Positions 1-5,543 are shown, counted from the stretch's first letter. The stretch: 5,904 bases of DNA from Candidatus Woesearchaeota archaeon (GCA_018221175.1 JAAOYE010000064.1:1-5904), one strand, 5' to 3'. Numbers and translations: made by a program. The notes: generated by a model from the letters alone, not told the origin.

Positions 1-128
1 CCGCCAAGAGGCAAAATGCTCTTATCATTAATCATTAATGTTTTCTTTTTTAATCTATTGGCAGTATTTGCAGCTGCAAAAGCAGCAGCTCCCCCGCCGA
101 TAATTATAAGATTGTATTGTTCAGCCAT
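1..128 (-). CDS. FAD-dependent pyridine nucleotide-disulfide oxidoreductase, mercuric reductase (MerA)-like, N-terminus only
   Basis: Partial gene: the ATG is at 128 and the frame runs off the window at 1, giving 42 codons plus GG of a glycine codon. The product begins MAEQYNLIIIGGGAAAFAAA, the beta-strand plus GxGxxA dinucleotide-binding fold that holds the ADP part of FAD. It continues to LPLGG, which in this family directly precedes T-C and the redox-active CxxxxC disulfide; that cysteine pair would fall just outside the window. The Ala-rich FAAA helix and the N-D-x(5)-LPLGG context look more like MerA than dihydrolipoamide dehydrogenase, which usually has GGxPGGYVAA. MerA reduces Hg(II) to Hg(0) in the cytoplasm with NADPH. 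The start overlaps the methyltransferase stop by 8 nt (ATGGCTGA), and a GGGTGTGA site lies upstream, so the gene is the third of an operon. The flavoprotein disulfide-reductase fold is confident; the mercury substrate is inferred. Confidence 0.75.
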   Translation of the reverse strand, partial: MAEQYNLIIIGGGAAAFAAANTANRLKKKTLMINDKSILPLG

Positions 129-777
129 TATCTTTCACACCCTTATCATGCATGCTCTCAGGCTTGCATATAAATCTTCTGAAGACGTCAAAAAACGCCA
201 GTTGTTCGTCAGTTTCGATATGTATTCCTGAACTTAATATATTTTTCCTTGTATCTCTATTCATATTGAAACCAAAGAGTCTGCTTGTTATTGGATTATG
301 CAAGTGCTCCAAAAGAGCTATAAGTTTGTGCTTGCTTAGCACATGCTCGATGAAAATAATCTTACCTTTAGGTTTCACAACTCTTTTGATTTCTTTTAGC
401 GCTTTAACTGGGCCAGGAATTGAGCAAAGCACAAAGCTTCCGACAACATAATCAAAAGTGTTGTCTTTGAATTTTAATTTTTGAGCATCCATCTCCAACA
501 GCTTTATTTTTAGATTAAGTTTTCTGGATTTCTCCCTGGCTCTTTCAAGCATTTTAGGGCTTAAATCAATCCCGGTGACTTTTGCTTTTGAATTATAATA
601 AGGCAGGTTTTTCCCAGTTCCTACACCAATTTCTAAAATATTTCCGGCAAGCTTGCTTATTGTGCTTTTTCTCAATCTCTTGAACAGTCTCTTTTCTACT
701 AAGACTTCCATGCCATCATAAAATCCGGCAAATCTGTCATACCTCTTCTTAGTTTTTAATGTTTCTTTGTCATACAT
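121..777 (-). CDS. class I SAM-dependent methyltransferase (Methyltransf_11 / METTL7-like)
   Basis: A 218-residue cytoplasmic Rossmann-fold methyltransferase, near full length for the family. Motif I is ILEIGVGTGKNLPYY (residues 47-61). The acidic residue ending strand beta2 is in GIDLSPKML (D71), and E95-M-D97 is the likely adenine-side acidic position. Strand 4 is FDYVVGSFVLCSIPGP (108-123), followed by ALKEIKRVVKPKGKIIFIEHV. The late NRDTRKNILSSGI segment (173-185) matches the 'NRDT...aGF' element of METTL7-like and UbiE-like enzymes. Human METTL7 proteins are thiol S-methyltransferases, so a thiol or metal-thiolate substrate is conceivable next to a MerA-like gene, but the sequence does not show the substrate. 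The start lies inside the end of the DUF302 gene (ATGTATGA, 8-nt overlap) with no clear Shine-Dalgarno site, suggesting translational coupling. The stop overlaps the flavoprotein start in the same way. Confidence 0.9.
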   Translation of the reverse strand: MYDKETLKTKKRYDRFAGFYDGMEVLVEKRLFKRLRKSTISKLAGNILEIGVGTGKNLPYYNSKAKVTGIDLSPKMLERAREKSRKLNLKIKLLEMDAQKLKFKDNTFDYVVGSFVLCSIPGPVKALKEIKRVVKPKGKIIFIEHVLSKHKLIALLEHLHNPITSRLFGFNMNRDTRKNILSSGIHIETDEQLAFFDVFRRFICKPESMHDKGVKDNG

Positions 778-1159
778 TGTCTACTGCTTTTTTTAGCCTG
801 CCCTCAATCTCTAAAGCAATGTCTTTTAATTTTTCATTATCAATCATCTGCATTGCAATTGTTGGTTTTATAGCTGACACATAGGTTTTTTTGTCTTTTT
901 CATAAACAATAACATTGCATGGCAGCAATAAACCAATATCTTGCTCTGCCTGAAGAGATTTGTATGCATAAGGAGGATTGCAAACACCAAGAATTATGTA
1001 TTTGTCAAAGTCAACGCCAAGTTTTTTCTTTAAGGTTGCTTTAACATCAATCTCGGTCAAAACACCAAACCCTTCCTTTTTCAATTCTTCTTTTATTTTC
1101 TCCATTGCTTCTTCGTAGGGCATATCAATTTCTTTTTTATATCCATATTCCATTTTCAT
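770..1159 (-). CDS. DUF302 domain protein
   Basis: A 129-residue soluble protein filling one DUF302 domain. The family signature is clear: EEGFGVLTEIDVKATLKKKL-type sequence around residues 27-47, then ILGVCNPPYAYKSL (56-69) and IGLLLPCNVIVYE (75-87). The two conserved cysteines, C60 in CNPP and C81 in LPCNV, are both present and could bind metal or form a redox pair. DUF302 proteins have no settled biochemical function but often lie beside metal, sulfur and thiol-redox genes. The first ATG (1159) is chosen because AGAGG at 1166-1170 is well placed for it, whereas the Met3 start at 1153 would be too far away. A TATA-like box lies upstream, so this is the first gene of the DUF302-methyltransferase-flavoprotein operon. 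No signal peptide, so probably cytoplasmic. Confidence 0.92.
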   Translation of the reverse strand: MKMEYGYKKEIDMPYEEAMEKIKEELKKEGFGVLTEIDVKATLKKKLGVDFDKYIILGVCNPPYAYKSLQAEQDIGLLLPCNVIVYEKDKKTYVSAIKPTIAMQMIDNEKLKDIALEIEGRLKKAVDNV

Positions 1160-1163
1160 TATT

Positions 1164-1170
1164 ATCCTCT
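1164..1170 (-). promoter_or_regulatory. ribosome binding site of the DUF302 gene
   Basis: On the minus strand the sequence reads AGAGGAT followed by AATA and the ATG at 1159. The spacing fits the first of two nearby in-frame ATGs and decides the start. Confidence 0.6.
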
Positions 1171-1203
1171 TTTGTTCTATTTTTCATAGTTTATACGCTT
1201 GGA

Positions 1204-1212
1204 TTATATAAA
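1204..1212 (-). promoter_or_regulatory. archaeal-type TATA box upstream of the DUF302 operon
   Basis: The minus strand reads TTTATATAA, preceded by A-rich AAGATTTAA that could serve as a BRE. Transcription about 25 nt downstream of the box centre would start near 1182 and leave a leader of roughly 20 nt containing the AGAGG site. This fits the isolated position of the DUF302 gene after a gap of about 180 nt. The archaeal reading of the box is inference from spacing and composition. Confidence 0.5.
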
Positions 1213-1287
1213 TTAAATCTTTTCAGGCCATGATTTTAATTTAATTCCTTGATACCTTTTTTTTAGCGGTTTGCAATTATCATTCAT
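1213..1287 (-). CDS. possible small protein, 24 residues (unrecognised)
   Basis: Candidate small ORF in the gap between the lycopene-cyclase-like gene and the DUF302 gene. It starts at ATG 1287 and ends at TAA 1213, reading MNDNCKPLKKRYQGIKLKSW followed by PEKI: basic, with one Cys and one Trp, and no membrane segment. Its best support is the start region: minus-strand GGTGA, AAAA, ATG at 1296-1285, nearly the same as the start of the two-helix protein at 2563 (GGGGGTGA, AAAA, ATG). An in-frame ATG at 1332 would lengthen it to 39 residues but has no comparable ribosome site. No family is recognised. It could be a small basic protein, a remnant of a decayed gene, or chance; the length alone is not evidence. 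Confidence 0.25.
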   Translation of the reverse strand: MNDNCKPLKKRYQGIKLKSWPEKI

Positions 1288-1340
1288 TTTTTCACCTATT
1301 TCTTTGAACAACAAACCGGTTTCCATAAGCATATGAATCT

Positions 1341-2042
1341 TTAAATATCATTTCCTCCTTTTAGCTTGTACCATTTAATATGTTCATAATAGCTTGACCA
1401 TAACCCTCCAAATGCAAGAGCAAACAGCAATTCTTCTATAGGTATGCCTAAAACAAGAATTCCGCTAATTGCTTCAAGATTCCACACTTGCTTGACAATG
1501 CCTGGATAAACCAAGTTAAAGGACAAGAAAAATACAAAATACATTCCTAAAAACAAGATTGAGCCAACAATTATTTTCTTAGTCAAGTCAGGTCTGCACA
1601 GCATTGCAGCTATCCCTCCAACAAGCATGGCGAGGCTTGCAGAGTATATGGGATTAAGAGAAGTGAAAAAGTACAATGGAAAAAATGCGATGAAAGGGGA
1701 TGCTAATGCCAGCTTATGAAATCTGTGCCTTGCAAATGCCATTTCATGACGGCTTATCTTAACATGCCTAACATTAAAAAATGATTCATACAAAACAGCA
1801 GCAATTCCGCCTACTGCAAAGGAAAAAATCAGGCTTTCAATATCAAAACCTGTGTTTGCTGCAAGATTAAATAGGGATGGAGGATTCCAATACTCCGGCA
1901 CAAAAATGGGCTCTGTTAGCCCAAAAGGGGCTGTAAGAATGCTTGCCCACATCATTTGCTTTCTTACTGAAGGCTTTGCTGTCCAGATAACTGCCCAGAT
2001 CCCCAGAAGAATCATTGAAAATGTCAGCCAAGCATTCATCAT
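1341..2042 (-). CDS. polytopic membrane protein, lycopene cyclase (CarR/CrtYc-CrtYd-like) domain family
   Basis: A 233-residue hydrophobic protein with about six to seven predicted membrane helices. Its two halves look duplicated: IESLIFSFAVGGIAAVLYE (residues 68-86) against IEELLFALAFGGLWSSYYE (202-220), each at the end of a half and each preceded by a short Gly-hydrophobic turn. The P-[IL]-E-E-x-x-F signature near the C-terminus and the PEYWNPPSLF segment (49-58) recall heterodimeric or fused lycopene cyclases (CrtYc/CrtYd, CarR, haloarchaeal CrtY), whose fused length is similar. Those enzymes cyclise lycopene ends in the membrane. No phytoene synthase or desaturase gene is nearby, so carotenoid cyclisation is not shown and another role in this metal/redox locus is possible. 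Starts at 2042 and 2039 are adjacent; GGGGG at 2052-2056 slightly favours the first. It has its own TATA box. The family assignment is moderate. Confidence 0.6.
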   Translation of the reverse strand: MMNAWLTFSMILLGIWAVIWTAKPSVRKQMMWASILTAPFGLTEPIFVPEYWNPPSLFNLAANTGFDIESLIFSFAVGGIAAVLYESFFNVRHVKISRHEMAFARHRFHKLALASPFIAFFPLYFFTSLNPIYSASLAMLVGGIAAMLCRPDLTKKIIVGSILFLGMYFVFFLSFNLVYPGIVKQVWNLEAISGILVLGIPIEELLFALAFGGLWSSYYEHIKWYKLKGGNDI

Positions 2043-2079
2043 TTTGAGTAACCCCCTTTTTGTTTTCCATGCATCATTA

Positions 2080-2088
2080 CTTATATAT
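2080..2088 (-). promoter_or_regulatory. TATA box of the lycopene-cyclase-like gene
   Basis: The minus strand reads ATATATAAG, centred near 2084 in the 60-nt gap between the TRASH-like gene and this gene. A start of transcription about 25 nt downstream (near 2058) would give a short leader containing GGGGG before the ATG at 2042. This suggests a transcription unit separate from the upstream operon, although readthrough is possible because no terminator is visible in the gap. Confidence 0.5.
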
Positions 2089-2102
2089 CCTGTCTTTTTC
2101 TT

Positions 2103-2303
2103 TTAGCAGCTGCCGCCACCCGACCTTACTGGCCTATTTTGGATATCATCATTATATGTTTCTGCGTGCTCTTCTGAGCAAAACTTTTTGTTAAATGTTC
2201 CCACATAACCTGGAACTTTCACGTCAGCAGCATGCTCTTTTCCTTTTTCAATAGGCTCCCTGCAGTAAAAACATTTATCTCTAACTAAACCAAATAATCC
2301 CAT
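2103..2303 (-). CDS. small TRASH/YHS-like metal-binding protein with terminal Cys
   Basis: A 66-residue soluble protein. C11-F-Y-C14 opens a treble-clef-like knuckle, and F-C42-S-E-E-H46-A-E-x-Y closes it. This C-x2-C...FCSxxH pattern is typical of TRASH and YHS proteins, which bind Cu, Zn or similar soft metals as sensors, chaperones or appendages of transport ATPases. The middle segment KVPGYVGTFNKK is the usual strand region. There is no DNA-binding domain and no signal peptide, so a cytoplasmic metal carrier or buffer is the simplest reading. The protein ends RSGGGSC, so its last residue is a free cysteine after a flexible Gly stretch, a fifth possible ligand. GGAGGT at 2312-2317 supports the start; the gene begins 14 nt after the preceding stop and closes the operon. 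Confidence 0.8.
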   Translation of the reverse strand: MGLFGLVRDKCFYCREPIEKGKEHAADVKVPGYVGTFNKKFCSEEHAETYNDDIQNRPVRSGGGSC

Positions 2304-2317
2304 TTTTAACTACCTCC

Positions 2318-2563
2318 TCAATCAAATTTGTTGTAAATCCATCCAAATAAATACAAAAACACAAAACTGATTATTGCAGCTTCAATCATGCCGGCAATTA
2401 TTCCCCCAATGCTCAGGGAAAAAAACGTGTGCCACTTCATCATCTGCTCAGCAGCGCTTGTGTAAATGCCCAGGTTTCCCAATATGCCCAGCAGCAGCAT
2501 GCCTGCCGCAGATAATATAGCACCAGCATATCCTAGTGATAAAGCATTTAGTTTTTCATCCAT
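2318..2563 (-). CDS. small two-helix membrane protein (DUF5676-like)
   Basis: An 81-residue protein with two clear hydrophobic helices, about residues 9-33 and 50-76, joined by a short polar loop containing MMKWHTFF. The layout (MDEKLNALSLGYA start, Gly/Ala-rich first helix, second helix ending LFGWIYNKF) resembles the DUF5676 family of small membrane proteins found beside metal-transport and copper-resistance genes. The function of that family is not established, and my match is by eye. The loop Met, Trp and His residues could contact metal, but this is speculative. The start is strongly supported: GGGGGTGA at 2568-2575, which also carries the stop of the Met-rich gene, lies 4 nt before the ATG, so the two genes are translationally coupled. 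Confidence 0.75.
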   Translation of the reverse strand: MDEKLNALSLGYAGAILSAAGMLLLGILGNLGIYTSAAEQMMKWHTFFSLSIGGIIAGMIEAAIISFVFLYLFGWIYNKFD

Positions 2564-2567
2564 TTTT

Positions 2568-3182
2568 TCACCCCCTTAATTCTTTTTTCATATCTTCAAA
2601 TTGTTTCTTATTAATTTCTCCTTTTGCATACCTTCGCTTAACTATCTCCAAAGGGGATTTTCTTTGTGTAATTGGTTCTTTATCTTTGTTTATTAACCAC
2701 ACTATTAACCATATAACAAATCCCCAAAAAGCCGCCATTGCCAAGAATCCAAAACCAAAAAAGGAGTGCCCGTATCCTGGCAGCATCATATTTCCAAAAC
2801 CGCCGCTCATCATTGTATAACCACCTCCATTATAAGTTGAGCCCATCATACTAGAACCCATCATGCCATTAGCTTGTATGCTTCCTGACTTTAGATATTC
2901 GCTGTAAAAATTTTTGCCCATCTCAATATGCATCTGTCTTAAGCTTTCACTGCCTTCTCCTCCCATCATCCTGTCCATGAACTCATGGTTTTTTCTGTGT
3001 ATGAGTTCCATGAAATAATCGCCTAAAACCTCAAAATCCTCATCTGATAACTCTGTGTAAGGTGTTTTTTTGTCAATGATATCTATTGCTCTTGAAAAAT
3101 TTCCATGATCTGAGTCTGCAAATACAGCTGAAGAAAACAGTATTAAGAGTACAATTCCAATAAACCCAATTTTTTGATTCAT
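2568..3182 (-). CDS. secreted/anchored Met-rich protein with C-terminal SHOCT segment
   Basis: Numbered from the preferred start at 3182, the product has 204 residues. Residues 1-22 are a signal peptide (MNQKIGF, hydrophobic core, likely cleavage after VFA). A helical domain follows (30-93: LSDEDFEVLGDYFMELIHRK, then MDRMMGGEGSESLRQMH) of a kind seen in uncharacterised small envelope proteins. A Met/Gly-rich stretch (107-133, MMGSSMMGS...YTMMSGG...NMM) resembles the methionine-rich copper-binding segments of CopA/PcoA-type proteins. A membrane helix (about 141-164) precedes a cytoplasmic SHOCT-like tail (176-202, SPLEIVKRRYAKGEINKKQF), often an oligomerisation element. An upstream in-frame ATG at 3218 would add 12 residues and lies 10 nt after the CcdA stop with GGG nearby, so it cannot be excluded; 3182 gives the better signal peptide. 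Likely role: extracytoplasmic Cu(I)-type binding at the membrane (inferred from the Met motifs). Confidence 0.8.
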   Translation of the reverse strand: MNQKIGFIGIVLLILFSSAVFADSDHGNFSRAIDIIDKKTPYTELSDEDFEVLGDYFMELIHRKNHEFMDRMMGGEGSESLRQMHIEMGKNFYSEYLKSGSIQANGMMGSSMMGSTYNGGGYTMMSGGFGNMMLPGYGHSFFGFGFLAMAAFWGFVIWLIVWLINKDKEPITQRKSPLEIVKRRYAKGEINKKQFEDMKKELRG

Positions 3183-3205
3183 TTTAACACTTATATTCTT
3201 TTTTT

Positions 3206-3213
3206 GTTTATAA
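3206..3213 (-). promoter_or_regulatory. possible internal TATA box before the Met-rich gene
   Basis: The minus strand reads TTATAAAC, about 28 nt upstream of the ATG at 3182. At archaeal spacing this would start transcription almost exactly at that ATG, giving a leaderless mRNA, which would explain why no Shine-Dalgarno site precedes 3182. Weak, because the region is very AT-rich. Confidence 0.25.
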
Positions 3214-3228
3214 CACATATGTTTAACC

Positions 3229-4173
3229 CTAAACTTTTTTCTTCTCTTGCTTCAAAATCTTAAAAACTAGCAGTATTAATAGCCCCAACAGTATAATTCC
3301 TAAAATGTTTGAGTATTTCCAACTTAAAATCTCACTTTGAAAAATGTAATAAAATTGTTTTGTTTTAAAAAAATCATATCTGTTTATTTTTGATGTCCCC
3401 TGATATATCAAGATAAATCCTCCAAGAAGCATTAATAGCGCACCAGATATCAGGTTTGATGAATGAATCTTTTTCCCAAAAATTTTTAGATTCTTACCCC
3501 GAATAAATGAATATTTTGAAAAATCATATTTGTCGTATAAAATTGACATTAAAAATAGAGGCGTGAATATTCCCATAGAATAAAAAAACATCAAATAAAC
3601 TGAATTTAAAGTGTTGTTTAGTATTGCGCCTATTCCAAGTATTCCTACAAGAATTGGACCAAGACACGCAGTCCACCCAAGAGTAAAAAAAACTCCGAAA
3701 AGAAATGTCCCTAACCCATCATTTTGAAATCTTTTTGGCTTTACTTTGCTGATTCCTTTTCCAAATAATACAAAAGCACCAAATATTATAATAAAAAGCC
3801 CTGCCATTCTCACAAGCCATCCCTGCTGTATCACCCGAAAGCTTTGCTCGCCAAGCCAGCCGGCTGCCGCGCCCATAATCATAAACATCGTTGTAAATCC
3901 AAAAAAGAAAAACAGCGTCATCTTTGTAATATTTTTTTTCTCTTTGAATGTATATGCAAAATACGCTGGTAAAAATGGCAATATGCATGGGCTTAAAAAT
4001 GTTAATACACCAGCAAGAAAAGCAATTAGAAATGATATTTGCATTGCAAACTCAAATGTCGCGTTTTGATTATACTCCTCAATTTTTTGCAATCCAATTG
4101 GTGCATCGTCTGAGATAGCAATAACTAAAAGCGGCATTAATACAAATAAAAAAATAAAAAAAAGTTTTTTCAT
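3229..4173 (-). CDS. ccdA: CcdA/DsbD-type transmembrane thiol electron transporter
   Basis: A 314-residue polytopic protein. A signal-like first helix and a short external stretch precede the CcdA core. The two hallmark cysteines are visible: GVLTFLSPCILPFLPAYFAY with C63 in helix 1, and LGWTACLGPILVGILG with C170 in helix 4, each with the flanking prolines typical of the family. CcdA and the DsbD core pass electrons from cytoplasmic thioredoxin through this cysteine pair to thioredoxin-like acceptors outside the membrane. Helices continue at about 88-107, 123-139, 188-209 and 240-260, and an extra C-terminal helix (about 291-308) with a Lys-rich end makes it longer than minimal CcdA. The start overlaps the stop of the triple-thioredoxin gene (ATGA), which points to that protein as its direct external partner. 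No cytochrome c maturation gene is present, so a general or metal-related thiol role is more likely than haem attachment. Confidence 0.93.
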   Translation of the reverse strand: MKKLFFIFLFVLMPLLVIAISDDAPIGLQKIEEYNQNATFEFAMQISFLIAFLAGVLTFLSPCILPFLPAYFAYTFKEKKNITKMTLFFFFGFTTMFMIMGAAAGWLGEQSFRVIQQGWLVRMAGLFIIIFGAFVLFGKGISKVKPKRFQNDGLGTFLFGVFFTLGWTACLGPILVGILGIGAILNNTLNSVYLMFFYSMGIFTPLFLMSILYDKYDFSKYSFIRGKNLKIFGKKIHSSNLISGALLMLLGGFILIYQGTSKINRYDFFKTKQFYYIFQSEILSWKYSNILGIILLGLLILLVFKILKQEKKKV

Positions 4174-5297
4174 GCTATCACTTGCCCGGTTTCCAAGTCT
4201 TTATATGGTAGTTTTAAGAGTTCGATATTCCTAAATAGATAGTTGCCTTCTTCTATTGTTCCTACTTGAGACCAAGCTTTTTCTAAAACCGTATAGTACT
4301 CCAAATCACCATCCAGTATTATCATTGGCACTTTTGTGATGCCGTATTTTTCCAATAAACTCTTCCCTTCGCTTGACGAAACATCTATTTCTTTAGTGTC
4401 GGATATTGGGACTCCAGCTCTCAAAAATATCTCTGTATGGACACCAACAGCGTCATAGCACTCAGTGCAGGATCTGTCTGTTATTGCAGTCATGAAAACC
4501 TCTCCTTTAACTTTATTCTCTTCCAAATCAAAATACGGCGGGTTTATTCTTCTTAAAATAAAAGAGCCGTCGCTTTCTCTTGTGCCCAGCTGATTCCATT
4601 GATCTACTATATTTGAGTAATAAGACGCTTCATTATTCAGTATTATTGCCGGCAGCTTTGTTATCTTGTACTTATCAATTATTTCTTGTGCTTTTTGCCC
4701 GTCATATTCTAGAAATTGTTCGCTTTTCATTTTTAGGCCTGAATCCTTTAATTGCTTGATAAAAGGAGAAAGGTCAGTGCATGAAACACAATCACTTTTT
4801 ACTATTTGAAAAAGCTGTATCAAACCTTTCACATCGCCTGTTTTTGCATCAATAAAAGGGGGTTCCTGCTTGTCAAAAACAAATGCGTCTCCTGATCTCT
4901 TTGCTATTTTAGATAAGCTTGTTTCGATGTCTGTTTTGTTTATTTCGCCTTTTATTATGATTGTAGGAACTTTGTCAACCCCATATGCATTAATAAGAAG
5001 CTTTGCCTCAGAAGAGTTGAAATCAAGCTTTTTCGTATTTGTTATGTTGACAAAGTAGGATTCTATCACTCTTTTTGCAGATACTATATCACTGCATTCA
5101 TCGCAGTCTGCTGTTATTATTGTTAATTCTATATTTGCAGGCCGCGCGTCCTCTTTTGCCTCTATCATTTTTTGTTCAAGCACTTTTTGCAGGCTGCTTG
5201 CCTGAGCAATGCTGAAAATACTTGTCAATACTATAATAGCACCCAGTACAATGTATAAATAAGAAAAAAATGTTTTAGTTAATTTTATTTTTGTCAT
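4170..5297 (-). CDS. membrane-anchored protein with three tandem thioredoxin-like modules
   Basis: A 375-residue protein. A basic N-terminus and a single hydrophobic helix (about 10-32) form a signal anchor, placing the rest outside the membrane. Three thioredoxin-like modules follow, each with a strand, a CxxC and later a [VL]P cis-proline followed by a strand: C65-D-E-C68 with P111; C170-V-S-C173 with P216; C277-T-E-C280 with P324. Each also has an equivalent Y-[GK]-[VI]-[TD]-K-[VL]-P segment. Modules are joined by a repeated linker, PPFIDAKTGDVKG (146-158) and PPYFDLEENKVKG (253-265), and the protein ends in the same linker, LPYKDLETGQV. The acidic CxxC sequences differ from classical CGPC and may tune redox potential or bind metal. 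The start at 5297 is chosen because AGGAGGT lies 5 nt upstream. An in-frame ATG at 5321 would add 8 residues but sits inside the previous gene with no ribosome site. Likely the external electron acceptor of the adjoining CcdA. Confidence 0.88.
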   Translation of the reverse strand: MTKIKLTKTFFSYLYIVLGAIIVLTSIFSIAQASSLQKVLEQKMIEAKEDARPANIELTIITADCDECSDIVSAKRVIESYFVNITNTKKLDFNSSEAKLLINAYGVDKVPTIIIKGEINKTDIETSLSKIAKRSGDAFVFDKQEPPFIDAKTGDVKGLIQLFQIVKSDCVSCTDLSPFIKQLKDSGLKMKSEQFLEYDGQKAQEIIDKYKITKLPAIILNNEASYYSNIVDQWNQLGTRESDGSFILRRINPPYFDLEENKVKGEVFMTAITDRSCTECYDAVGVHTEIFLRAGVPISDTKEIDVSSSEGKSLLEKYGITKVPMIILDGDLEYYTVLEKAWSQVGTIEEGNYLFRNIELLKLPYKDLETGQVIA

Positions 5298-5302
5298 ATT
5301 AT

Positions 5303-5309
5303 ACCTCCT
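5303..5309 (-). promoter_or_regulatory. ribosome binding site of the triple-thioredoxin gene
   Basis: AGGAGGT on the minus strand, formed partly from the TAG stop of the preceding gene and 5 nt before the ATG at 5297. It rules in favour of 5297 over the in-frame ATG at 5321. Confidence 0.85.
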
Positions 5310-5529
5310 AGCATCCTCCAACCATCTGCGGCAATTCCTTTATGCTGCTTGGCAGTGCAGTTGTAGACCTGCTAGGTGTGTTTGCAGTGCTTGTTGTTGT
5401 GCTTTGTGTTGAGACTGACAGTTTTTGCTCAGATATATCATTTTTTATGCTTGTCAGCTGTATTGCCTGCACACCAGACACTATTACCAATATTCCAAGT
5501 ATTATGCTTATTATTATTTTTTCATCCAT
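5308..5529 (-). CDS. small signal-anchored protein with Ser/Thr linker and KELPxMVGGC C-terminal tail
   Basis: A 73-residue protein with three parts. Residues 1-24 hold MDEK and one membrane helix (IIISIILGILVIVSGV). Residues 25-60 are a polar, Ser/Thr-rich, low-complexity linker (STQSTTTSTANTPSRSTT), probably exposed and possibly glycosylated. Residues 61-73 are SSIKELPQMVGGC, ending in the only cysteine. With so few positive charges after the helix, the C-terminus is most likely outside. The tail is shared with the protein encoded just upstream, and I do not recognise a family. It looks like a tether that presents one terminal cysteine at the cell surface, perhaps as a substrate or partner of the thioredoxin modules encoded next, or as a metal ligand; this is inference. 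AGGAGGT 7 nt before the ATG supports the start. Confidence 0.75.
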   Translation of the reverse strand: MDEKIIISIILGILVIVSGVQAIQLTSIKNDISEQKLSVSTQSTTTSTANTPSRSTTALPSSIKELPQMVGGC

Positions 5530-5536
5530 TTTTTTT

Positions 5537-5543
5537 ACCTCCT
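5537..5543 (-). promoter_or_regulatory. ribosome binding site of the small tail protein gene
   Basis: AGGAGGT on the minus strand, overlapping the TAG stop of the Cys-rich gene and 7 nt before the ATG at 5529. The arrangement TAG-GAGGT is the same as at the next junction. Confidence 0.85.

Larger units (their letters stand above)
1160..1340. other. intergenic gap between the lycopene-cyclase-like gene and the DUF302 operon
   Basis: About 180 nt of AT-rich sequence between two minus-strand genes. It contains the DUF302 promoter elements and the 24-residue ORF candidate described separately, plus a 10-bp perfect palindrome (AAACCGGTTT, 1313-1322). No structured RNA or hairpin terminator with a U-run on the minus strand was seen. 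Confidence 0.6.

Noticed and set aside
16..231. 71-codon plus-strand open frame
   Set aside because: Opposite the flavoprotein N-terminus and the methyltransferase end. Its apparent Ala-rich hydrophobic segment is the complement of the GGGAAAFAAA codons.
1313..1322. Perfect 10-bp palindrome AAACCGGTTT
   Set aside because: Too short for a hairpin terminator, lacks a following U-run on the minus strand, and occurs once; could be an operator half-site but nothing supports it.
1852..2106. Plus-strand and alternate-frame minus-strand open frames (the latter at 1867-2070) over the start of the lycopene-cyclase-like gene
   Set aside because: Both overlap a clear membrane-protein frame with a TATA box, and their translations show no family features.
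3719..4069. Open frames on both strands within the CcdA gene
   Set aside because: The CcdA frame carries both hallmark cysteines and the helix pattern; the others are shadows.
5298..5321. Longer start (ATG 5321) for the triple-thioredoxin protein
   Set aside because: That ATG is the Met codon of the MVGGC tail of the preceding gene and has no ribosome site; AGGAGGT fits ATG 5297.
5537..5543. Repeated TAGGAGGTA at both tail-gene junctions as a DNA repeat or mobile-element mark
   Set aside because: Explained by the TAG stop plus a standard Shine-Dalgarno site; the sequence diverges on both sides except for the protein-conserved tail.
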